Below, one piece after another: positions 44,395-55,398 of a stretch of 64,000 nt of DNA. Source of the DNA: Calliopum simillimum (lineage: Eukaryota; Arthropoda; Insecta; Diptera; Lauxaniidae); assembly GCA_951812925.1 (NCBI GenBank), contig OX638368.1:65806569-65870568 (forward strand), given 5' to 3'. The translations under genes were made by a program, and so were the position numbers. Numbering within the stretch: position 1 is the stretch's first letter; every line of letters begins with the position of its first letter. The notes under the pieces are model-generated. The model had not been told where the DNA came from. It saw nothing but the letters and a program-made list of their open reading frames with translations, and made no database searches.

Positions 44395-45440
44395 AACAAC
44401 ACACGATTAAAAAGAAAAATTAAGCTATTTTGCTAAAGAAAAAAGAAAGAAAAAGTACATGGTGAAAAAAAAGGACGAAAAATTTTTGTTAAATTCCTGA
44501 AAATAAAAGAAAAAATGTAAAATTTAGAACCTGAAAAGAAATAAAAAAAAAAGAAAAGAATAGTTAAAATCTGCTAAAAAAGTATTAAATTAAGGTGCTC
44601 TGAAAATAAATTAAAATGTAAAATTAAGACCTGAAAAGAAAGGAGAAAAAGGTTAAGTTACGCTGAAAAGAAAAGAAAAAGTATAAAATTAAGACCTGAA
44701 AAGAAAAAAAAAGAAGAGTTAAGATTTGCTAAAAAGATGTTAAATTAAGGTGTCCTGAAAATAAATGAAAAAAATCAGTTATGTACTGAAAAAGATAAGG
44801 TTAATTATGTTATGCTAAAAAAAAAAGAAAAAAAGTTAATTATCTAAATATAAAAAAAAGTTAATTAATTATCTGAAAAGAAAGAAAAAAGAATGATTAG
44901 TTGTGACCTAAAAAGAAAGAAAAATTAAATTAGGTAAAACTTAAAAATTTATGGTTAAGAAAAATTTATATATAAAGGATAGGGTATTTCGAAAAGCATA
45001 AAAAGAAAAACACAGATTTGTGATAGGTTTCTTTTTTTGTTTAAGTGCGGATTTCTTGAAGAAAAAAAAACTTTATTTTAAAAAAAGGCTAAAGTTGATA
45101 GCTAATGAAACTTAGGAACTAAAATTTGGCGCCAGGTATTAGGTTCGAGTTAGTAAGCGAAAAGTTAAAAACCAAAATTTGGAAATAAAAAACAGAGAAA
45201 TCAGCTAAAAATGAAAAGAATAAAAAGAAAAACCTAAAAATAGAAAGATTAAACAAATAATAAATAAAACTTTTTATTAATTCATGCCCTAGAAATTGTA
45301 AAATATTATTATTTTCATACTTACCTAGTAGTTACCTATATATAAAAAAAGAATAAGATCATATGTTTAGAGAAGAAAAAGAAAAATCAAAAATGTAATT
45401 TATCTAAAAGAAAAAAAAAAAAAACAAAAGAAAGTTAAAT
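44395..45440. repeat. About 1-kb purine-rich strand with degenerate repeats
   Basis: The plus strand is almost all A and G with recurring AAGACCTGAAAAGAAA and AAATTAAGGTG. Repeats are spaced irregularly at roughly 60-120 bases. No coding sequence. Confidence 0.7.
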
Positions 45441-45568
45441 TAAAAAATTGATTTTTAATTGAACTTTTTTAGTCATATATTTGCAAAGATCGACTTACAT
45501 ATAAATCTATCAATGCATTTTCTAACACATAATTATGACAAATCAAGGAACGGATTAAAAACACGGCT

Positions 45569-45615
45569 ATAGTGACATATGTTTCGTCTTTCGCCACAAA
45601 GACTCATCAGACTAT
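45569..45615 (-). ncRNA. Hammerhead ribozyme motif (type I)
   Basis: On the minus strand: stem I strand ATAGT (45615-45611), core CTGATGA (45610-45604), stem II GTCTTT/AAAGAC (six perfect pairs, loop GTGGCG), core GAAA (45585-45582), a very short palindromic stem III within ACATATGT, cleavage triplet GTC (45576-45574), and the other stem I strand ACTAT (45573-45569). All conserved core bases are present and all stems pair. Cleavage is expected after C at 45574. Short palindromic stem III ribozymes are known in Penelope-like elements and retrozymes, where they may act as dimers. Activity not tested. Confidence 0.82.
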
Positions 45616-45698
45616 TTTTGTTGTAATTATAATTATATTTATTTTACTAAATTAATTATAATTGAAAAATTGCAAGTTTGAAAACTTTTTGTGTTTTT

Positions 45699-45773
45699 GG
45701 CCTGGGCGTGAGTCGAACCAAGGAACTCGCGGTTGGTAGCAGAAGTCGCTACCACTGCACCAGCCTTGCCCGG
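45699..45773 (-). repeat. tRNA-like head with Pol III A and B boxes
   Basis: The minus strand reads GGCTGGTGCAGTGGTAGCG (A box at 45762-45752), then GGTTCGACTC (B box, 45719-45710), and ends near CGCCCAGGCC. The acceptor stem does not pair cleanly, so this is a tRNA-derived SINE head or tRNA relic rather than a functional tRNA. The hammerhead lies about 85 bases downstream on the same strand. An A37 run at 45860-45896 is on the other side and in the wrong orientation for a SINE tail. Confidence 0.7.
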
Positions 45774-45858
45774 CTGCGAAGCCGACTTTTGCCAGTTTTG
45801 CTTGTGTGTTTATACGTATTGATATATCATAATTATTGTTTTGTCATTAAGTTACACA

Positions 45859-45898
<40 letters not shown>

Positions 45899-45899
45899 C

Positions 45900-46597
45900 T
45901 TAAAAGTTAAATTAAAAGATAAAAATTTTGAGAAAAATTTAAATTTAAAGATAAAGAAATAGAAATAAGATTTGAAAATTTAAATAATGTTAATTTGTAT
46001 AGCTACCTATCTTACCCGCGGATCTAAGTAAAATGAAACGAAATTGTTTGTCTTAGATAGTATTTTTCTCAGTGTTTGTGACACATTTTCATAAAATTTT
46101 TCCGATCTGATACTTTACCTGTTCTATATTGTTTATTATAACATAAATTTATGGTAATAAAATGTTTATAATTAAATTTAAATTGTGAATGTGTGATTTT
46201 TTGTGATGGAGTAGTTAAATTTTGTTGAAGGCTAAGGGCATGCAGTGATGGAGTGATGACGTTCGGGACATACATAAAACCAAGGACCGCATGTATGTCA
46301 ACGGTGACCTCAAGGTCAAAGGGTGGGCCGCTCAGTGCATAATTGATTTAGATGCACCATGGATAGTTTTAACTGCTGCCAGTTTCTTGTCATTGTTTAA
46401 TGTCAGATGGTTTTGTGTTTCCTTGTTTTTTTTTTTTTGTTCATGTAAATTTATTTTTGGAATTTGATGCACGCATTTTTTTTTTGATTTTTTTTGTAAT
46501 AAGGGCTGGATTGCAACGAATCACCAATTTCCGACGAGCCTTAGCCGAGCCTGAGTCAGCGGGCAGCACTCCTCAACACGAAAACCCCTGTTTATTA
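45900..46597. other. No gene recognised
   Basis: AT-rich to 46260, then a GC-richer stretch (46260-46400, 46500-46595). The latter adjoins the gypsy reverse transcriptase fragment and may be part of an LTR. Confidence 0.35.
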
Positions 46598-46740
46598 CAG
46601 ATTTTCTAATAATACCATCTTTCAGTAATGATTTAACTTCGCTCTTTATAAACTCTGTTGCAGAAAAAGGATAAAGGTAACTTCTTGAATAAATAGGATC
46701 TTCAGTTTTCGTTTTGATTGTGGCTAAAACTTTTGTATTA

Positions 46741-47764
46741 TTGGGTGTACAACCTAAAAGCCGGAATTTTTTAGCGAAATTTGATGCTTTATTGTGGAAA
46801 AATTTTACAATATATTTTGTTCAAAGTATTGTCCATTGGACGCTACAACATTTCCCCATCTTTCAGGCAATTTATGAATTCCATCCCAAAAAAATTGCGC
46901 CGGCTTGGCGGCCAAAAATGAATCGAGCCAATTTTCGATATCTTGAACTTAAGTGAACCGTATTCCTGATAGGGCATTCTGCATCGATCGAAACAAATGG
47001 TAGTTAGATGGTGCAAGGTCTGGGCTATAAAGCGGGTGAGGCAAAATTTCCCATCCGTTGTTTTCCAGATAATTTTTGACTGGGGCAGCAATATGTGGCC
47101 GAGCGTTATCGTGGTGGAAAATGATTGACTCGTGTCTGGTCGCATACGTTGGCCGCTCTGCCTGGATTTTCTGCTTCAATCGGATCAATTGTTGACGATA
47201 GAGTTGAGCATTAATGGTTTGGCCACCTGGCAACAGCTCATAATGGATCACACCTAGCTGGTCCCACCAAATACAGAGCATTACCTTCGAAGCGTGAATA
47301 TTTGGCTTCGGCTGTGATGGGCCGGCCTCACCTTTCTTGACATACGCTGTTTTGCGCTTGGGATTATCGTAATGGATCCACTTCTCATCGCCAGTGACAA
47401 AACGATGCAAAAAACCCTTCCTTTTGTGGCATTCACGCAGCATTGTGGACATAAAAAATCGGCGTTCGACGTCCCTTGGCTTCAACTCGTATGGCACCCA
47501 ATTTCTCATCTTTTTAAAAATTCCCAAGGCTTTCAAACGTCTGGAAATTGTTGCTCGATCAACTTTCAATGGTTCTGCAAATTCTTCTTGCGTTTGACAT
47601 GGATCTTGATCGAGTAATGCCTCCAATTCTTCATCCTCAAACTTTTTCGGCTGACCAGGACGTTCTTTGCCTTCGACATCAAAATCACCACTTTTGAACC
47701 GTCGAAACCATTCACGACAGCTTGATTCAGCTGGAGCATAGTCCCCATAAACCCGCAAAAGCAT
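46741..47764 (-). pseudogene. Mariner transposase, nearly complete, N-terminus missing
   Basis: Open frame of 271 codons (47764-46949). It carries CREWFRRFKSGDFDVE, WVPYELKPRDVERR, VTGDEKWIHYDNPKRK (Asp 1), FHHDNARPH (Asp 2) and HPLYSPDLAPSNYHLF (Asp 3); the DD34D triad is present. After a frameshift near 46950 the C-terminus continues to about 46800. The 3' end TTGGGTGTACAACC is at 46741, after a TA. About 45 residues of the N-terminal DNA-binding domain and the 5' inverted repeat are lacking; the left junction in the gypsy gene is at about 47765. Looks like the mellifera/irritans type. Not autonomous. Confidence 0.88.
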
Positions 47765-48664
47765 CTTTCTTAGAAATAATTTTTTTTAATTGTTCATGTA
47801 CATGAGACGGCACTGTGGAATAATCCACCAACAAGTTATTTACTTGTTTACATCGCCCGTGTTGTAAATTCTCTATCCCATTTTTATGATTGAGCCTACT
47901 GTGATGAATAGCAATTTTCGCTTCGATTTCTTTTAAAAAATCTTATCCAATAATACCATCGAAGGTTTTTATTCCCGATAGGATAAAAAATGTAGTGTTT
48001 TTATTGAAAATATTTTTGTACATTTTTGGGTTATTAAATTTCCACTGTTAATTGAATGAACTTTAAAAGGGGAACCGACCAGTGATATACCTGTCCGAAA
48101 AATGTTGGGTTGTACACGTATGTAATTCTTAGCAATACCGGTATCAATTAAAATTTTGAGCTCTTGTCCGTTTTTTTGTGGTTTTCACTACAAACGGCAA
48201 GAGCGACTTTACTCTAAAAAATGAGCTTCATCTTCAATAATAGATTGTATGTACTGGAATAACTTTCTGCTGGATGCTATTGCCTTTTTTAAAAGCAGTT
48301 GGTTGTCTGAACACAGAAGAGGTTGTGTCAACACTCATTGGAGTTGGTGGGCTTACCTGATTTTTATTCACAAAGGTTGGATGGGAAAAGTGCTGCTGTG
48401 GATTAGGTTGTGCGCGTCTATTGTTTGAAAATTAACCTACAGAAAACGATTTTGCAAAATTATACCGCACATGGTTCATTTCTAGTTCTTGCGCTACCGC
48501 CAAAGCAGAAGGAAGATCAACTGGCATGGCTGAATAAACATTATCCGATAAGGGTTTTCATAATCCCGAAATAAAAACATGTAAAGCATTGCTTCTTGCC
48601 CTCTCATTAAGAGCAGCTATGCCATACTCGTTACTATTATGACTAATTAAATTTTTATTAATAA

Positions 48665-49345
48665 CACAGGTTTACAAAAAATTTCATGGCGTTTTGACCA
48701 GACTATGTGTTTCATAGGGACTTTGACGTCCTGAATCCGAATCCTGGGTACACTTTTTTCCAGAACGTCTGAGAAAAAAGATTTCAAGGTCATATGGAGG
48801 TCAAAATGGGGTTCATGTGTCGTTTAGTGATAAATTCGCTAAAATTCTGAAACGAATTTTTAATCATTGAGCTCTTAGGTCTTAAAAAGAGTATGTGATC
48901 AAAAAGGGTATATCGGACCTAGTTTCGGAGATATAGCCATCGGAAGATCAGAATATATATCTTCTATGAAAACCGCTATAAGTTGGGAACCCCTAAATGA
49001 ATTTAGAAAATATTGGTGTCATATGAAAGATAATTTATTGTTGTTGTTACTGCTGCTGTTGTTGATTTATTTGTTGTTGTAATTGAAAAATTTTACAAAA
49101 TTTCCAAAAAGCTCATATCTCGAAAACTATGAATCCAATTGAAAATATGGTCGAAAATTAGTATCAGAATTTTAGCGAATTTATCACTAAACGACACATG
49201 ACCTCCATATGACCTTGAAATATTTTTTCTCAGACGTTCTGGAAAAAATCGGACCCGGGATTCGGATTCAGGACGTCAAAGTCCCTAGGAAACACATAGT
49301 CTGGTCAAAACGCCATGACATTTTTTTTTTTTTTGTAAACCTGTG
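48665..49345. mobile_element. Fold-back element FB4, copy b
   Basis: CACAGGTTTAC at 48665 to GTAAACCTGTG at 49345, 681 bp, TAA on both sides (48662-48664 and 49346-49348). The arms match copy a at 40162-41103. The central duplication is absent. Inserted in gypsy gag. Confidence 0.9.
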
Positions 49346-49560
49346 TAATCATGGTGAGATGCTAACAAGTCATAAAATTCAGCTATTGTTGAAGTACCAT
49401 GCCTCATAATACTTAATTCGTTTTCTAGGACATTAATGGGACGTCTGTCAGCGAAATGTTAATCTAAACGGGAAATAATTGCCTTAAAACTTAAAGGTGT
49501 GTTGAAAGAAGTGTAATGAGCCAGCCAAATAATCATCATTGTATTCAAAAACTCAGTGTT

Positions 49561-50472
49561 GGTACGAAAACACAACTTTTCTTATTTTTTAAGTTTATAT
49601 GAGGTTTTATTTTAATCTTAAGTTTACTTTATTCTAGATTTAAGTTTTTATTTTATTTTAATTTTAAGTTTTTAACAAAGAGCTATTGCTGCTGCAAATA
49701 TAAGTAAACCAAACCGAGCCCCGGTGTTGGTTGGCAGGGATGACGCACGCATGTTGTGCCTGGCATACAATGCATGAACGCGTTTTGTCGCACGAACACA
49801 CGAGTGCGTTTTAGTTGCGTGAACATACCGCGCGCCTTGCAGTATTGCAATTTTTAAAAAAGAGAAAAAAAAAAGTATGCAGCAACTACCGCCTAATATA
49901 AACAAAATTATACTAAATTATACATAAAAAGAATCCAATAGCTTATTTTATAAGAACAATATTAAAAAATATGTAATAGGGAAAATTTAACAACTAATTT
50001 TAGATAAAAAAATTTACATAAGAAAAAAATGCACTTATTATGAAGAATATTACAGTATGTAAGAACGAAAATTCATTAAATCGTATTATACATGAAAAAT
50101 ATCAAAAAAATATGTGAGAAAGAAAAGTAATTTCACAAATGTGAAGGATAAGAAAAAGAATTGTTTAACCATAACGTATGTATATGTAAATACAGATTTT
50201 TGTTTTCAATGATGGATGATAATTTCAAGATTGTTCAAAACGATAATATGTTCTCAATTCAATGATTTTAAAAAAATTAAGTATATTATCCAATGCAACC
50301 GGAAGCCAAAAAACAAGACGAAAAATATAGAGAAAGCTTTTTCAACCAAAGGCGAGTCCTAAAAAGGCTACTTTCACACCTTTTCAAAAATAAAGAAATA
50401 GAAAACGTCAGGAGACGTATGAAATGGATGGATCGCGATTGCAAAAGGATTTACATTTTTTTGTTTTAAATT
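49561..50472. other. No gene; probable retroelement terminal region
   Basis: 49700-49860 is GC-richer (GCACGAACACACGAGTGCG, GCGCGCCTTGCAG) and might be an LTR of the gypsy or BEL-B element. 49900-50470 is AT-rich and would be the BEL-B 3' untranslated region. No matching second LTR was found. Confidence 0.35.
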
Positions 50473-51255
50473 TTACGTAATTAATACAACAATATTTGGT
50501 GCACGTTTTACGTTGCCGCAGCACACCCAGCCGAATATAGTTGGAATTGCTGCAGGAGCATCAAGTGCAGTACGCGGCTCTCCACGCAGAATTTGAGCAA
50601 ACAAGTCGGCTCCGATAACAAACTGCACCTTATATGTACCCCAATAGTACTTGTCGGCCAGTTCAAGCATAGGATAGCTTTTTTCAATCAAATCGCGACA
50701 AGGCTTGTATGGTGGAAATTTACCATATTCAGTTTTCTCCACCAATGCGATAACCCATACCGAATCATCTGGGTTGTGCCTCGACCGTAGCATTAAGTAA
50801 CATGACTGCTGATCTTCAAACACCTCGATCCTTAGTCGTTGCACTTCACTGAATAAAATAGTGGTGCGGTCTTGACCTGGGTTGATTAGACGAATCACTT
50901 TTGGACCATAATCTGTCATGATTTCGACCAAAACTGTCATTTTTAACTTCACGACAAGGTCAATTAACTCTGGGTGGGATAAGAACCGAGGACAATTTGG
51001 TGTTGGTATTTCTAGTTGCTCGTGAAGGTGAAGCAATGTATGATGTCGGCTGCGACAAATGCGGCAGCGTTGCTCATTTTCACAAGAACGAAGCTCATGT
51101 GACTTGGCGAGACAATTTGTGCATCCATCATGTTTTTGGACAGTTTCCCTGCGAGCAAGTGCATTCATAGCGTGAAACCGGCTGCAAAATCGTAGAGAGT
51201 GATCCAGACGACAGATCGGACACTGGTACTTTCTGTTATACAGACGGCGCTTCAT
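50473..51255 (-). CDS. BEL-B accessory ORF: zinc knuckles plus protease-like domain (260 aa)
   Basis: Open frame from ATG 51255, four bases after TTTTTTTAG, a likely splice acceptor. Knuckles lie at residues about 12-75: CPICRLDHSLRFC, CTNCLAKSHELRSC and CRICRSRHHTLLH. A protease-like domain follows with RLINPGQDRTTILF, in which the catalytic Asp is Asn. Then come LELADKYYWGTYKVQFVIGA and IPTIFGWVCCG. It is the counterpart of the BEL-A ORF at 19544, though the two are very different in sequence and this one lacks the PESVCTNATV repeats. It lies 117 bases downstream of a BEL pol C-terminus on the same strand. Pol in this element is shattered, yet this ORF is intact. Confidence 0.85.
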   Translation of the reverse strand: MKRRLYNRKYQCPICRLDHSLRFCSRFHAMNALARRETVQKHDGCTNCLAKSHELRSCENEQRCRICRSRHHTLLHLHEQLEIPTPNCPRFLSHPELIDLVVKLKMTVLVEIMTDYGPKVIRLINPGQDRTTILFSEVQRLRIEVFEDQQSCYLMLRSRHNPDDSVWVIALVEKTEYGKFPPYKPCRDLIEKSYPMLELADKYYWGTYKVQFVIGADLFAQILRGEPRTALDAPAAIPTIFGWVCCGNVKRAPNIVVLIT

Positions 51256-51372
51256 ACTTCTAAAAAAATATAAGATGATGTAAAATGATACGAGTAAAGT
51301 TCTTATTTCTAATATTGTTGATTTTGATATAAGCGAGACATACTAATCACGGGACTAATGATGGATAGCAGA

Positions 51373-51562
51373 CTATTGGTCAGGTTTAGTAGGTAAAATG
51401 ACAAGTTTATGGATCGGCCTCGTGATAACACCGTTTTGTGTCAGAATGTCAGTCACACGAACACGTTTATCAGAGCCAAAATATACTTTTACGATACGAC
51501 CTAATCGCCACTCCGAGGGACCTACAAGTTCATTGCGTACAATAACCACGGCGCACACTGCG
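51373..51562 (-). pseudogene. BEL-B pol C-terminus (DUF5641-type)
   Basis: Reads VVIVRNELVGPSEWRLGRIV, KRVRVTDILTQNGVITRPIH and KLVILP, then stop. It aligns with the last 50 residues of BEL-A gag-pol (NEWRLGRIVKTYPGS, TRPIVKLVALP). Its upstream part is separated by inserted DNA (51563-53770). Confidence 0.85.
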
Positions 51563-51829
51563 TTGGCCCATAGACAAAAATCAAAATTTTTTGTGACTCA
51601 AAACCTAACAATATTGATATCAATCGACAACTAATTGTATTAAAAAAATAAAACTAAAATATTTAGGGGAAAAACTCAGTTTTGGCTATGCTGTGAAGCT
51701 TCAAAGTTGAGATATTTTTTAAAAAAAATCATGTTTTCTTCGACTCGTTTTGGGTTCTCTTAAACAAATAATTATCAAAAATTTGTATTTTAATTAAATT
51801 AAACGAAGTAAAGTTATTTATTATAAATA
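51563..51829. other. No gene recognised
   Basis: AT-rich, at the edge of the inserted repeats inside BEL-B. Confidence 0.3.
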
Positions 51830-52480
51830 ATACTAGCTGGCCCGGTAGCGACTTTGTTCGCCCGTTCCCGATGCCCTTTACATATGTTCCAAGACCCATC
51901 TATCTCTGTCGTCCTTCTCTTCCAACCCCTCAGGTTTTTCAAGGTGAATAGAATATATATTTATGTACCAACTTTTATAACGATAGCTACTATAGGCGTA
52001 GAAATATAGCATTTTGAGTATTTTTACTGTACGGGGGGCACAAATCCCTTTCGTTCAATCCCTTTTAAGCTTTGCATGCTGAATAGTAAACGCAATAAAC
52101 ATCCATGTACCAAGTTGCATAATGACAGCTGATATAGGAGCACTGATATAGCATTTTGTGAGTTTTTATCATATGGGGGGCTCAACGTCCCCTGGTTCAA
52201 TCCCCTTCAAATTTTGCATGGTTGATGGCAGATACATTATGCATAAGTTCACTAACTTTCATAATCATAGCTTGTAGAACTGCAGAGATATAGCAATTTT
52301 AGTATTTTTTTCGTATGGGGAGTGCAAGCCCCGTCCCCCGCAGCGGCATCTTACCCCCTTAAGAACCTTTTACAGACCATAACAAAACATTTAAAAAAAA
52401 AATTATTTAAGTCCGCAGTGTAGTTTCCGCGTCCATTAGATACATACGGACACCATTTCATTTTTATATATATATAGATT
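51830..52480 (+). repeat. Dispersed repeat with three degenerate internal units
   Basis: Begins ACTAGCTGGCCCGGTAGCG, a start I recall from interspersed repeats of many insects. It contains about three units of 130-150 bp, each with TTCAATCCCCTTCAA and ATAGCATTTTGAG-like segments, and ends in TATATATATAGATT. Family not named. Confidence 0.6.
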
Positions 52481-52711
52481 TAGGTAAATAAATAAAATTA
52501 AAAAATTTTTGAAAATATATAATTTAAATTTAATATATATTGTAGTGGTCTTAATATATGATATTATCAAATGAAAAACTTCAGAAATTGACAAATTTCG
52601 ATGAGAAAAAAAACAAATCCTATAAAAATAAGTGGCGTTTTATTTTTTTTAGTCTTCTAGTACTGATTCTATATAATCAGGAACTGCAAATAAGTTTTCC
52701 TACTTCGTCCT

Positions 52712-53710
52712 ATAGCCCACGAAAATAAGACGAAAAAGGAGCTGCTGTGCGAAATAATTCCAAGTGAATTTTTTTCACCGGAATTGTCTTATTAAAGCAT
52801 GATGAATAAAGTGTAAAAGGTCCATTGAAGTCCATTGTGAGAATAAAAAGTTATTCAGGCTCAAAAGTCACTAAAATCAGTTTTTTGCAAATATCTCGCT
52901 AACGCAAACATTTACAGAAAAAATTTTCTCCACAATTTTGTAACCCAGGAAATTTCTTATGTAAGGATGTAAAAAATGTTTTTGTGCAGCTTATAGTTTA
53001 GGAGATAACTCAATTTAAAAAGTTGTGCACAGTTTTTTAATGTGAATGCTACGTATAAGTTCATATTAAAATATTTTACTTTTAAAATTGCTAATGCACT
53101 TTAACGAGGAGTCGTAAAAAAAAATTAAAAAACATTTCAAAAGATAATTGGATTCTGTAAACACCGTATTAAATTTTTTTTGGGGCCGCTCATGGTCTAA
53201 AAGATATTCTTCAAAAACCGTTAAGGTCTCAAAAATACTGGTTTTTGAAGGATATCTCTGAAATGGTAAGTCATACGATAAAAAGCAACAGCATCAATTT
53301 TGTAGAGAATCACAAGATCTACAAAAAATAAGCCATATGTGTACACATTGAAGTTATAGTTTAGAAGTTATTCAATAAAAACCAGTTTTTTTTACCATTT
53401 AAAGGGTTTTTTTTTAATATCTTCTAAACGGTTACTTCAATGTGTACACATATGGCATGTTTTTTGTAGACCTTGTGATTCTCTACAAAATTCATGCAAT
53501 TGCTTTTTATCGTATGACTTACCGTTTCAGAGATATCCTTCAAAAACCATTAGACCATGAGCGGCTCCAAAAAACATTTAATACGGTGTTTACAGAATCC
53601 AATTATCTTTTGAAATGTTTTTTAATTTTTTTTTACGACTCCTCGTTAAAGAGTATTCGCAATTTTAAAAGTAAAATATTTTAATATGAACTTATACGTA
53701 GCATTCACAT
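52712..53710. mobile_element. Fold-back element FB6, partial
   Basis: 52712-53080 matches 22196-22510. From 53048 to 53703 two arms of about 320 bp form a palindrome centred near 53378 (GTGTACACATTGAAG against CTTCAATGTGTACAC; GAGGAGTCGTAAA inverted at the edge). The right outer part is missing. Confidence 0.75.
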
Positions 53711-53772
53711 ATGGGTATTTCTTAAAACAAGTCTACCGAGTGTGAAAAATTAAATATGTTTTAAAGTTTGAT

Positions 53773-54646
53773 TTAACCACCGGTAGTTATGCAAAAATAT
53801 TCAAATTTATATATACAAATAATACATATGTAACCCTTCGTGACGCGACAATAGCGACCAGTGAAGCTTTTAATCTCAAAAGGCCCGGCGAAATCGAGAC
53901 CCGTATTTATAAAAGGACGATCTAAAAATGTTCTTAAAAGTGGCAAGGCAGCCATAATTTGACCTTGCAACTTTTCCGGTTGACAACACAAATTTTGCAG
54001 TTATGTATGGCAGTTTTTATTAAGTTTTTGACTTTCGGAATCCAAAACTCTAGTCGAACGAGACGCAGCACAAGCTAATTGCCATCGTGAAGTGATAATT
54101 CATGTATGTATTGGTCCAACAATCATGCAAATCTGCTTTTGTTAGCTAGGAGAAAGGATGTCGTTCATTATAGGTGAGTCATATGGAAGAAGAAAGTTGA
54201 CCGTTGGCTCTGATCACCTTTTGACTTTCTAAAAATGGAGTCATTGTCAAAATTGTGCTTTTAAAAGATATCGAAATTTTGTCACTTAAATTATTATATT
54301 CATTTTGAAAGTGAAGTTGTTGTGAAAGGATGATTATCCGAAGTTTGACTGAGCATATTTCAGCAACTGAAATGGTAGTGTTTGGAATTGATGCTTCAGC
54401 TCGAGTCAATGAATGTGTTCGTTTGAAGAAACGGAATACGTATGATAAAATACGAAAAGCTCTTCGTAATGAAGAGAATTTTTCAAGTATGTCTTCACAC
54501 ACCGCTGATCTAGTAAAACGAGATTGGATTTTTTTTTTTATTTCAAGTGTCGTATCCAAATTGTGTTGCAATGAATTGTCTAGCCATTGAGACTCAGGCA
54601 TCTGTAACCAAGATGGCCCATGCCACCACAAATTATTAGATATCAT
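53773..54646 (-). pseudogene. BEL-B pol fragment: linker and integrase N-terminus
   Basis: From 54646: NNLWWHGPSWL, CEDILEKFSSLRRAFRILSY and VFRFFKRTHSL, matching BEL-A residues about 1200-1290. After frameshifts come the integrase finger (CKICVVN-like near 54010) and MAALPLLRTFLDRP, then TGLDFAGPFEIKSFTGRYCR with the first catalytic Asp. It ends near 53820. Upstream parts are lost at the AT repeat at 54640-54665. Confidence 0.82.
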
Positions 54647-54666
54647 ATATATATATATACATATAT

Positions 54667-55398
54667 ATTTGAAAACTGAACTCGGCTACCCCCCTATGTG
54701 AAAGTTCATTCAATTCTATAAATATTTGCCCAAAGAATTATACCTCTGCGTCCAAAATTTTACCTTTTATTAATATTTTTTTTATTCTCATACTAAATTT
54801 TAAAAAATTTTTGTAAAGACAAAAGTAATGTCGTTATATGATTTGGCTGGTATTCTGTCAGTAATCAATTAAATTGGGCTCTGTTTACACAAAATGTTCA
54901 CTTGATGGTGTGGAATTGATGATATATATTTATAAAAGTGATATGGGTCAAATAACCGATTATTATGACCGACTTTCAAAATAAACGATTCATATTTTTG
55001 GATGAATTTTTTCAAACAAAACACCAACCTGTTTTGGCTGGTATTCTGTCAGTAATCAATAAAATTGGGTTCTGTTTTCACGAAAAGTTTACTTAATAGC
55101 GTAGAATTTTCGACAATATTTATTTCAAAAAATTATATCGGTCAAATAACCGATTTATTATAAACGATTCATATTTTTACATGGATTTTTGGTATATTGT
55201 TCTGTAAAATTAAAAAAAGCGGCTAATTTATTGCCTTAAACTGCCACTATATGTTGCCCTGAAAAAAATGAGAGTCAGATTCGGCATCCTAGCATCCAAA
55301 TATACTTGGGTTGGTAAGTAAAGTAAACTTTTCGTAAAAACAGAACCCAATTTTATTGATTACTGACAGAAGACCAGCCAAATCATATTATAATATTA
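54667..55398. mobile_element. MITE-R and FB2-family sequences
   Basis: 54670-54780 matches one arm of the fold-back element at 59736-60583 (CTATGTGAAAGTTCATTCAA). From 54782 comes MITE-R sequence (AAGACAAAAGTAATGTC, TTTGGCTGGTATTCTGTCAG), present twice in tandem (54840-55000 and 55030-55220). Then 55320-55398 holds the opposite arm. Confidence 0.65.

Larger units (their letters stand above)
46598..49560 (-). pseudogene. Ty3/gypsy gag-pol relic, minus strand, with nested elements
   Basis: Pieces read down the minus strand in gene order. Gag: RRPINVLENELSIMRHG (about 49450). Gag continues past FB4b as NERARSNALHVF and MPVDLPSALAVAQELEMNH, then a Pro/Gln-rich tail QPNPQQHFSHPTF (48420). Protease: ELKILIDTGIAKNYIRVQPN (about 48130), with Asp-Thr-Gly intact, and FDGIIG. 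Linker: DYSTVPSHVHEQLKK (about 47830). The start of the reverse transcriptase is VLATIKTKTEDPIYSRSYLY to LLKDGIIRKS (46740-46598). A mariner (46741-47764) and FB4b (48665-49345) interrupt it. Stops and shifts are present. The rest of pol is missing. Confidence 0.8.

Noticed and set aside
45699..45773. A functional tRNA gene on the minus strand
   Set aside because: A and B boxes are good, but the acceptor stem and anticodon arm do not fold into a standard tRNA.
45860..45896. Poly(A) tail of a SINE
   Set aside because: It is on the promoter side and on the opposite strand from the tRNA-like head.
50473..51255. The 260-codon ORF as the gag of a separate BEL element
   Set aside because: It follows a pol C-terminus directly on the same strand and lacks the gag capsid region.
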